Source of the DNA: Alphaproteobacteria bacterium
Lineage (GTDB): Bacteria; Pseudomonadota; Alphaproteobacteria; Caulobacterales; Caulobacteraceae
Assembly: GCA_018895795.1 (NCBI GenBank)
Contig: JAHINZ010000065.1
Location: 1-5,544 of the forward strand
Length of the DNA: 5,544 nt
Reading direction: 5' to 3'
Shown here piece by piece: positions 1 to 5,334 of this stretch. Both the position numbers and the translations under genes were made by a program. The stretch's first letter is position 1, and each line of letters opens with the position of its first letter. The notes under the pieces were generated by a model, which was not told the DNA's origin, did not search any database, and saw only the letters and a program-made list of their open reading frames with translations.

Positions 1-165
1 CGCTTCGGTCGCTGGCCGCGCGCCCTTCCCGTGCGACGAGGTGGGACTAGAATACGGGCGATCTGAACGCGTCTGATTGGCGCGATCGATTATTTTGTAT
101 GGCATTGATTAGGTTGATATTTTTGTGGATTTGGACGGGGATAAACTGCGCCCAATCCCCACTTA
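1..165. other. Left-edge stretch with no supportable gene; AT-rich patch
   Basis: No convincing gene is visible. On the plus strand the three frames entering from the left edge stop at 48-50 (TAG), 64-66 (TGA) and 74-76 (TGA). The frame ending at 50 has the strongest G/C bias at third positions, so it could be the last 15 codons of an upstream plus-strand gene, but nothing in it is recognisable. From about 86 to 135 the sequence falls to roughly 31% G+C (15 of 49 by hand count), in sharp contrast to the GC-rich surroundings. Such a patch could hold a promoter or a site for an AT-binding nucleoid protein. I see no clear -35/-10 pair and no Shine-Dalgarno sequence in it. Confidence 0.4.
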
Positions 166-240
166 CCCCCTACGGGCCGCTTCGCGACCGTCTTCCCCCT
201 GACAAGGGGGAGGACGACCGCGATAGCGGTCAGGAGGGGG
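166..240. repeat. Branched palindromic intergenic repeat (REP-like element)
   Basis: This 75-base element folds into a cloverleaf-like shape on either strand. An outer stem CCCCCT/AGGGGG (166-171 with 235-240) encloses three hairpins that abut with no spacer. The first is 175-189: five pairs, one mismatch, loop TTC. The second is 190-215: eleven pairs including one G-T, loop GACA. The third is 216-231: GACCGC/GCGGTC, loop GATA. The pattern of C-run and G-run arms beside a GACCGC-type stem resembles intergenic repeats that are common in Caulobacter and other alphaproteobacteria, from memory and without a search. It lies 30 bases after the stop codon of the SWIM gene, so it would sit in the 3' end of that transcript, where it could stabilise or end the mRNA. 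No U-tract follows on the minus strand. A multicopy status cannot be shown from one window. Confidence 0.7.
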
Positions 241-252
241 CCAGCGGCGTCG

Positions 253-271
253 GCCGGGGGAAACGCCCGGC
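253..271 (-). terminator. Small hairpin touching the SWIM gene stop codon
   Basis: GCCGGG (253-258) and CCCGGC (266-271) form a perfect six-pair stem with a seven-base loop. On the minus strand it begins at the last base of the TAG stop of the SWIM zinc-finger gene. No T-run follows, so it is not a canonical intrinsic terminator. It may act together with the larger branched repeat just downstream, or be chance in GC-rich DNA. Confidence 0.25.
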
Positions 272-681
272 TATCCGCCTTCCAGCGCCGCCAGCACCTC
301 GGGCCGCCGCCGGGCCAGGTCGATCAGGCGTTCGATCAGGGCCTCGCGGCTCTCCAGGGCCAGGCCGTCGCGCAGGCGGGCCATTCGGCTCTGAACCTTT
401 TGCAGGCCGGCCGTGTCCAGGGCGTTGACCGCCGCCGCCGTCGCCACCTGGTGCTTGCAGGCCCCGAACTTCTCGAAGCCCGGGCAAGTGCAGGTTCCGT
501 CGGCCGGCGGCCGCAGCTCGACCACATAGAGATCGCCGCCCCGGACGTGGGCGCTGGCGACCTCGTCCTCGACGGCCACCAGCTCGACCGCGCCGTCCTG
601 GGCCAGGTCCAGGCCGTTGGCGAACGAGCCCTCGCTCATCCGCTCGCGCAGGGCCTCGAGGTTAAAACGCGGCGGGGTCAT
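271..681 (-). CDS. Small SWIM zinc-finger protein
   Basis: This 136-residue protein has a SWIM-type zinc finger, CTCPGFEKFGACKH, with ligands C64, C66, C75 and H77 (CxCx8CxH). SWIM fingers usually bind nucleic acid or mediate protein contacts, and occur in ATPases, transposases and small bacterial proteins. Here the finger is almost alone: about 60 residues precede it, and a charged, probably helical tail follows (about 95-133, rich in Arg, Leu and Glu). I see no signal peptide or membrane segment, so it should be cytoplasmic. The ATG (681-679) shares one base with the TGA stop of the metallopeptidase gene upstream (TGATG). A GAGGA Shine-Dalgarno lies about nine bases before the start, inside that gene, so translational coupling is likely. 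The stop is TAG at 273-271. The domain call is firm, the biological role is unknown. Confidence 0.85.
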   Translation of the reverse strand: MTPPRFNLEALRERMSEGSFANGLDLAQDGAVELVAVEDEVASAHVRGGDLYVVELRPPADGTCTCPGFEKFGACKHQVATAAAVNALDTAGLQKVQSRMARLRDGLALESREALIERLIDLARRRPEVLAALEGG

Positions 682-1082
682 CAGGCGTCGTCCTCGATGC
701 GGTGGATGTCGTCGTCGGACAGGCCGAAATGATGGCCGATCTCATGGACCAGCACATGGGCGATCAGCTCGCCCAGGCTGACGTCGCCGCGTTCGGTCCA
801 TTCGTCGAGGATGGGCCGACGATACAGAAACACCCGCGAGGGCTGCACGCCGGTGTCGAACACCGAGCGACGGCCCAGGTCGACGCCCTGATAGAGGCCG
901 CTGAGTTCGAACGGGTCTTCGATGCCCAGGTCGTCGAGCACCTCGTCGGTGGCGAAATCGTCGACCCGGATCACGACATCGCCGGCCCGGTCGCGGAATT
1001 CATCGGGCAGGGCCTTGAAGGCCGCCTGGGCCAGGGCGGCGAAATCATCGAGCGAGGGGGCGAGGTGAAGGGTCCAGTCCAT
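681..1082 (-). CDS. Metallopeptidase-family protein with HExxHxxGxxD motif (Zincin_1 / DUF1025-like)
   Basis: This small acidic protein, 133 residues from ATG 1082, carries HEIGHHFGLSD near its C-terminus. That fits HExxHxxGxxD: two zinc-ligand histidines, the catalytic glutamate and a possible third ligand aspartate after the metzincin-like glycine. Length, an N-terminal helix of the LPDEFRD kind, the midpoint GLYQG stretch and the C-terminal motif match the uncharacterised bacterial 'metallopeptidase family protein' group (Zincin_1, formerly DUF1025). Substrates are unknown, and I see no signal peptide or prodomain. The start is uncertain. GTG at 1091-1089 would add three residues, while ATG at 1082 is immediately preceded by AAGGGG, too close for a normal ribosome site. 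Leaderless translation is possible. It is the first gene of an apparent two-gene operon with the SWIM protein and is divergent from divL. Confidence 0.85.
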   Translation of the reverse strand: MDWTLHLAPSLDDFAALAQAAFKALPDEFRDRAGDVVIRVDDFATDEVLDDLGIEDPFELSGLYQGVDLGRRSVFDTGVQPSRVFLYRRPILDEWTERGDVSLGELIAHVLVHEIGHHFGLSDDDIHRIEDDA

Positions 1083-1251
1083 CCCCTTCACATAGTCTGA
1101 TTGGCCTGTTTGCCTAGTCGCGTGACGCGTGGTTCAGGGCCGCCTGCGACAGCCACGCCGGTCGCGCTCTGGTCACGGCCGGACTAATCTGTGATTCTGA
1201 TTCGCGGGCCCGCCTTTGGGGGCTCGCCCTGGGGCGCTAGCGACCGGCCTG
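1083..1251. promoter_or_regulatory. Divergent intergenic region between metallopeptidase gene and divL
   Basis: This region must hold the promoters of the leftward metallopeptidase-SWIM pair and of divL. A possible -10 for divL is TAATCT (1185-1190), but no good -35 sits 16-18 bases upstream. There is no TTAA-N7-TTAA CtrA box. Two GATTC sites (described separately) lie just downstream of this possible -10. Neither candidate divL start, TTG 1216 or ATG 1252, has a proper Shine-Dalgarno sequence. On the leftward side the ATG at 1093-1091 is followed directly by TGA, so it is a start-stop triplet pair overlapping the alternative GTG start. Confidence 0.55.
1193..1204 (+). promoter_or_regulatory. 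Tandem CcrM methylation sites (GATTC x2), possible GcrA site
   Basis: GATTC occurs at 1193-1197 and again at 1199-1203, six bases apart, 49-59 bases before the divL ATG. GANTC is the target of the Caulobacter DNA methyltransferase CcrM. The second copy, TGATTCG, fits YGAKTCG, the motif I recall for GcrA, the sigma-70 partner that works at methylated promoters. The first copy differs only in its last base. Reading every line of the window I found just two other GANTC sites, at 2094-2098 and 5061-5065, both inside genes. Regulation of divL through these sites is inference. Confidence 0.6.
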
Positions 1252-3564
1252 ATGACTTCTTATGACCTGATCCTCGCGGCGGCGGCCGGCGCGGTCTGCC
1301 TCGCCATCTGCGCGACACTTTGGGCCCTGGCCCAGCGTCGCCGGTTCGAGGCCAGGCTGGCCGTTCTGCAGGGCCGGCTTTCCGGCCTGGAAGGCGGCGC
1401 CCTGGCGGTTCAAGCCTCGGTCGAGGCCTTCGACAGCGCCCTGATCTCGGTCGAGGACGGCAGGGCGGTGCTGGTCTCCGGCGCCGAAGCCCTGGCGGCC
1501 TGCGCCCTGGCCCTGGGCTGCGACGCCGAGGCCCAGGCCGTGGCGGCCGCCCTGATGCTGGCCGATCCTGATCACGCCCTGCGTCTTCGCGGTCTGTTCG
1601 AGGCCGGCGAGCCCTGCGCCTTCGAAGCCCGCGGCGGCGCCGGCTCGGTCTTGGTGGAAGGCCGCGCGGCCGGGGCCGTGGCCTGGTTGCGGCTGGTCGC
1701 GGCGGCGTCGGACGAGGCCGGCCTGCCGTCGGCCGCCCGCTTCGCCGCCTTTGTCGACGGCCTGGTCGAGCCGGCCTGGATTTCCAGCGCCGACGGCGCG
1801 CCGCTCTGGGGCAACGCCGCCTATCTGCGGGCCGTCGATGCGCCTTCGGCCTCGGCCGCCGCCCTGATCGGCAAGACCTTCGATCGCGCCGCCGACGCCC
1901 TGGCCGTCGAGGCGGCCCAGTCCGGCGAACGCCGCGAGGCCCTGCGCTGGGTGAATGTCGACGGGCGCCGTCGGGCGTTCCGGGTGGCGGCCAAGTCGCT
2001 GGACGGCGGCGGCGTCGGCGTGTTTTGCGGCGACGTCACCGAAGTGGAAGACATGCGCGACGCGCTGAAGAAGCACGTCGCGGCCCATGACGAGACTCTC
2101 AACCACATCGCCGACGCGGTGGCGATCTTCAGCGCGACCCGCCGCCTGGCCTTCCACAACACCGCCTTCGCCGAGCTGTGGGGTCTGGAACCCGCCTGGC
2201 TGGCCGATCGCCCGACCCACGGCGAGATCCTCGACCGCCTGCGCCAGCGCCGCCGTCTGCCCGAGACCATCGACTACGCCAAGTGGAAGGCCGAGGAACT
2301 GGCCCACTACGAGGACCTGGGGCCCCAGGCCGACGACCTGTGGGACCTGCCCGACCGCCGGACCCTGAAGGTCATCCGCCAGCCCCACCCGCTGGGCGGC
2401 ATGCTGCTGCTCTATTCCGACATCACCGGCGAGCTGCGGCTGAAGGCCCAGTACAACGCCCTGATCCAGGTGCAGCAGGCGACGCTGGACAAGCTGAACG
2501 ACGCCGTGGCCGTGTTCGGCTCCGACGGTCGGCTGCGCCTGCACAACGAAGCCTTCGAAAGCTTCTGGAACGTCAGCGCCCAGGCCCTGGAAGCGGCGGT
2601 GGACTTCGAGGGCGTGGTGGATCTGTGCGTGCCGCGCCTGCACGACCTGTCGTTCTGGCGCGAGCTGAAGGGCCGGGTGGCCGATCCTGATCCGCAGATG
2701 CGCTCGCCCACCTCGGGCGAGGTGCGCACCTCGGACGGCCGCATCGTGCTGTATCAATCGCGGCCGCTGCCGGACGGCGCGACCCTGATCGGCTTCACCG
2801 ACGTCACCGACACCCGCGACCTGCAAAGCGCCCTGGCCGACCGCTCCGCCGCCCTGGCCGAGGCCGAGCGCCTGAAGCGCGATTTCGTCGGCAATGTCTC
2901 CTATGAGCTGCGCACGCCGCTGACCACGATCATCGGCTATTCGGAACTGCTGGAGCGCGCCGACGGCCTGCATGAGCGCGGCCGCAACCATGTGGCCGCC
3001 GTCCGCGCCGCCGCCACCCAGCTGGCCCGTTCGATCGACGACGTGCTGGACATGGCCCAGATCGACGCCGGCGAGATGGCCCTGGAGATCGAGGACATCC
3101 GGGTCGGCGACCTGCTGATCGACGCTAAGGAGCGCGCCAGCAAGGACGCCGCCCTGGGCGGGGTGACCTTGACGATCGACAGCGACGAGGATGTGGGCCT
3201 GATCCGCGGCGACCTCAAGCGCCTGTCCCAGACCCTGGACCATCTGGTCGAGAACGCCCTGCGTCAGACCCCGCCGGACGGCGTCGTCACGCTTTCGGCG
3301 CGGCGGGCGCTGGGCGAGGTGCGGCTGGACGTCAAGGACACCGGCCGCGGCGTGCCGTTCCACGTCCAGGCCCATATCTTCGACCGCTTCGTCGGTCGTG
3401 ATCGCGGCGGCCCGGGCCTGGGCCTGGCCCTGGTCAAGGCCCTGGTCGAGCTGCATGGCGGCTGGGTGGCCCTGGAAAGCGAACCCGGCGCCGGCTCCAC
3501 CTTCACCTGTCACCTGCCCGAGACCCAGCAACCCGGCGCGATGCAGCCGGAACTGTCGTTCTAG
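1252..3564 (+). CDS. divL: DivL, tyrosine-bearing pseudo-histidine kinase, cell-cycle regulator
   Basis: This 770-residue protein is a membrane-anchored multi-PAS kinase homologue. Residues about 4-26 form one membrane segment. A basic/coiled stretch follows, then a weak PAS-like region (about 48-150) and three clearer PAS domains (about 163-268, 276-395 and 405-525). A coiled linker leads to the DHp helices, then a CA domain with N-box Asn668, DTGRG (696-700), IFDRF (709-713) and GPGLGLAL. The H-box reads FVGNVSYELRTPL: Tyr551 (codon 2902-2904) replaces the phospho-accepting His. That is the hallmark of Caulobacter crescentus DivL (769 residues, Tyr550). DivL there is essential and polar; it binds DivK and controls the CckA-ChpT-CtrA relay, acting mainly as a sensor and not as a kinase. 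The ATG at 1252 is preferred over in-frame TTG 1216 because the length then matches DivL and the membrane segment starts at once. Identification is from memory of the family, but strong. Confidence 0.93.
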   Translation: MTSYDLILAAAAGAVCLAICATLWALAQRRRFEARLAVLQGRLSGLEGGALAVQASVEAFDSALISVEDGRAVLVSGAEALAACALALGCDAEAQAVAAALMLADPDHALRLRGLFEAGEPCAFEARGGAGSVLVEGRAAGAVAWLRLVAAASDEAGLPSAARFAAFVDGLVEPAWISSADGAPLWGNAAYLRAVDAPSASAAALIGKTFDRAADALAVEAAQSGERREALRWVNVDGRRRAFRVAAKSLDGGGVGVFCGDVTEVEDMRDALKKHVAAHDETLNHIADAVAIFSATRRLAFHNTAFAELWGLEPAWLADRPTHGEILDRLRQRRRLPETIDYAKWKAEELAHYEDLGPQADDLWDLPDRRTLKVIRQPHPLGGMLLLYSDITGELRLKAQYNALIQVQQATLDKLNDAVAVFGSDGRLRLHNEAFESFWNVSAQALEAAVDFEGVVDLCVPRLHDLSFWRELKGRVADPDPQMRSPTSGEVRTSDGRIVLYQSRPLPDGATLIGFTDVTDTRDLQSALADRSAALAEAERLKRDFVGNVSYELRTPLTTIIGYSELLERADGLHERGRNHVAAVRAAATQLARSIDDVLDMAQIDAGEMALEIEDIRVGDLLIDAKERASKDAALGGVTLTIDSDEDVGLIRGDLKRLSQTLDHLVENALRQTPPDGVVTLSARRALGEVRLDVKDTGRGVPFHVQAHIFDRFVGRDRGGPGLGLALVKALVELHGGWVALESEPGAGSTFTCHLPETQQPGAMQPELSF

Positions 3565-3573
3565 GGTTTCTGG

Positions 3574-5142
3574 CTAGGGCTTTGGGGCTGTCGGCTTCGG
3601 CGGCAGGCCGGTCGCCGGATCGCGAGGCAGGGGGCGGAAGTCCTCGGCGATGAACAGGTCGGCGCGCCGCACATGACGGCGGTCCAGGCGGACGCGGATG
3701 ATCTCGAGGTCCGAGACCCGGCCGAAGTCCTGCTCGATCTCGGGGCGATAGACGCCTTCCAGGCTGGCGATCAGGGCGCGGCGACCCAGGGCCTCGGTCA
3801 GCGGGACCTGGGCCTCGGCCTGGTTCTGGGGCTTGGCCTCATGCACCCACATCTTCAGCGGCGGGGCGCCGGGCTTGCCGAAATAGGCGCGGCCATAATA
3901 GGCGACGGCGTTGAACAGGAAGCGGTCATCCAGGGCCACGGCGGTCAGCCCGCCCTTGGCCTGCTCCTCGCGCGCCCGGGCGATGATCGCCTGCGCGCCC
4001 TGGTCCCAGCCGCGAACCCGCTTGAAGCTGTTGGCCGCGCCCAGCGCGTCGGCGATGTGGGGATTAACCATGCAGACCATGAACACGGCGCAGAACGCCG
4101 CCTGGATCGCGACGCCGGCCAGCAGCCAGCGCCGGGCGTTCCAGCGCAGCAGCCAGGCTGCCGCCAGGATCGCGCCGGGCACATAGGCCGCGACCGCCCA
4201 GTTGGCGTTGGCCCGCGACACGAAGGCCTGGACGGCCACGGTCAGCAGCGGCGGCAGGGCCAGGCACAGCAACAGCCCGTCGGCGGCGGTCAGCTGGCGC
4301 TTCAGGCCCAGCCAGATGGCGCCGCCGGCCAGGGCCGCGAACGGCACGGGGCCGAACACCCCGAACTGCGAGCCGATGAACGCGATCAGTTCAAGGATGT
4401 TGAACAGGCGCTTGGCGTTCCAGTTGGCATTGGCGGCGGTGTGTTCCAGCGTCGCGAAATGGTGGCTCAGGTTCCAGACCAGGTTGGGCGCGAGCACGAC
4501 CGCCAGGGTTGCCAGACAGGCCGCCGCCATCAACGGCGTCCAGACCCGCCGGGCGGCGCGCGAGCCGGCCAGATGGGCGGCCAGTCCGACCACCCCATAG
4601 ATCGCCGCGTATTTCGACAGGAACGCCAGGCCCAGGGCCGCGCCGAGGGCGGCGGCCAGGCGCAACCGGCGTCGCGGCGTCGCGTCGGGCAGTTCGACAT
4701 AGGCCCAGATCGTCAGCGACAGGAAGAACAATAGCGGCGCGTCGGTGGTGATGACGCCCGAGGACAGCTGGACGCCCGGCATCAGCACGTAAAACGCCGC
4801 CGCCGCCAGGCCGGTCCAGCCGCCATAGAGCTTGCGGGCGATCCGGTGGATGACCAGGGCCGTGCCGGCGTGCAGCAGCAGGGCTGAAACGCGCACCCAG
4901 GCCTCGGCGTCGCCGCCGATCGCGGTGGTCGCCCAGATCAGCCAGGCGATCATCGGCGGTTTGGAGAAATAGCCGAAGTCCAGGGTCCGCGACCACAGCC
5001 AATACTGGGCCTCGTCCGGATACAGTTCGAACGGCGTCGCGAACAAGGCCGCCAGCCGCAGAATCGTCAGCACGCCGACCAAACCGAGCGTCAGACGCCA
5101 GGCGCGCGCCTCGGTCGATCGCGCCAATTCCTCAAGCGCCAC
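3574..5142 (-). CDS. GT-C membrane glycosyltransferase, ArnT/PMT_2 (family 39-like)
   Basis: This 522-residue polytopic inner-membrane protein should move a sugar from a polyprenyl-phosphate carrier to an acceptor on the periplasmic face. The first membrane segment (about 17-36) is followed by YPDEAQYW (41-48), whose Asp43-Glu44 is the usual GT-C catalytic loop motif, then GYFSKPP (57-63) and a second-loop TTDAP (132-136). About ten hydrophobic segments run to residue 359. A soluble C-terminal part (about 365-522) ends in a proline-rich tail. The start is GTG (5142-5140), supported by AGGGGA (5155-5150) seven bases upstream. It converges on divL with a nine-base gap and no clear terminator, and diverges from the TonB receptor. 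Sugar and acceptor cannot be read from sequence. Candidates include lipid A or LPS core modification, for example galacturonic acid as with the rhizobial Rgt enzymes. Family call firm, substrate open. Confidence 0.88.
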   Translation of the reverse strand: MALEELARSTEARAWRLTLGLVGVLTILRLAALFATPFELYPDEAQYWLWSRTLDFGYFSKPPMIAWLIWATTAIGGDAEAWVRVSALLLHAGTALVIHRIARKLYGGWTGLAAAAFYVLMPGVQLSSGVITTDAPLLFFLSLTIWAYVELPDATPRRRLRLAAALGAALGLAFLSKYAAIYGVVGLAAHLAGSRAARRVWTPLMAAACLATLAVVLAPNLVWNLSHHFATLEHTAANANWNAKRLFNILELIAFIGSQFGVFGPVPFAALAGGAIWLGLKRQLTAADGLLLCLALPPLLTVAVQAFVSRANANWAVAAYVPGAILAAAWLLRWNARRWLLAGVAIQAAFCAVFMVCMVNPHIADALGAANSFKRVRGWDQGAQAIIARAREEQAKGGLTAVALDDRFLFNAVAYYGRAYFGKPGAPPLKMWVHEAKPQNQAEAQVPLTEALGRRALIASLEGVYRPEIEQDFGRVSDLEIIRVRLDRRHVRRADLFIAEDFRPLPRDPATGLPPKPTAPKP

Positions 5143-5334
5143 GCTGATTTCCCCTACACAAGTAATAGAACGCTGACCAAATGTGTTGCATTGGCGCCGA
5201 TCGCGGCAGCTTTATCCGCCATCGTGACCTTTCCGTCACCAAACCTTCTAAATAGGCGGCTAAAGACCGCTTAATTACGCTAGCGCGACGAAGCCTGTCG
5301 GTCGTCGCGGCTGAAAACGAGGGGCTATATCAAC
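5143..5334. promoter_or_regulatory. Divergent regulatory region between glycosyltransferase and TonB receptor genes
   Basis: This 192-bp region is less GC-rich than the coding DNA. It holds two dyads that could be operators: CCAAATG/CATTGG around 5177-5194 (imperfect) and GTGAC-N6-GTCAC at 5224-5239. A TCTAAATA (5247-5254) resembles the Caulobacter -10 GCTANAWC, with GTGAC (5224-5228) as a weak -35 at somewhat long spacing. GCTAAAGA (5259-5266) is another -10-like string. I found no cobalamin-riboswitch box and no full CtrA site. The receptor is the likely regulated gene, since TonB receptors are usually controlled by nutrient. Confidence 0.45.
5284..5309 (+). other. Leader hairpin upstream of the TonB receptor
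   Basis: CGCGACGA (5284-5291) and TCGTCGCG (5302-5309) form a perfect eight-pair stem with a ten-base loop. It ends eight bases before the Shine-Dalgarno (5318-5324, CGAGGGG). If transcription starts near 5260, this stem is in the 5' leader and could influence translation or mRNA stability. It could also be a DNA dyad bound by a regulator. Confidence 0.4.

Noticed and set aside
1..105. Minus-strand frame from ATG 105-103 open to the left edge (35 codons)
   Set aside because: No Shine-Dalgarno precedes it, the product is unrecognisable, and codon bias is weak. A partial gene here is possible but not supported.
99..428. Plus-strand frame starting with a signal-peptide-like MALIRLIFLWIW
   Set aside because: The hydrophobic start comes from the AT-rich patch. 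The frame has no Shine-Dalgarno, then runs through the palindromic repeat and antisense into the SWIM gene, giving a Pro/Gly/Arg-rich artefact.
1091..1093. ATG-TGA start-stop pair just before the metallopeptidase gene
   Set aside because: It could be a minimal regulatory frame, but it arises trivially from the overlap with the alternative GTG start and has no ribosome site.
1237..3531. Open frame of 764 codons antisense to divL
   Set aside because: It mirrors the divL codon pattern. Long antisense frames are expected in GC-rich genes with few stop codons. Its product is a low-complexity Gly/Gln/Ala/Val/Asp string without any domain, and divL itself is firmly identified.
3562..3600. Possible bidirectional terminator between divL and the glycosyltransferase
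   Set aside because: The stops are nine bases apart, and I found no stable stem with a T-run on either strand.
4064..4071. TTAACCAT, resembling a CtrA-type motif
   Set aside because: It sits deep inside the glycosyltransferase coding sequence, where it encodes part of MVNPH, and far from any start. It is most likely chance.
3673..4734. Plus-strand open frame of 353 codons across the glycosyltransferase
   Set aside because: It lies antisense to a well-supported membrane protein and its product is Gly/Gln/Asp-rich without recognisable motifs.
5143..5334. Cobalamin or other metabolite riboswitch ahead of the TonB receptor
   Set aside because: No recognisable B12-box or other conserved riboswitch core is present, only a simple eight-pair hairpin.
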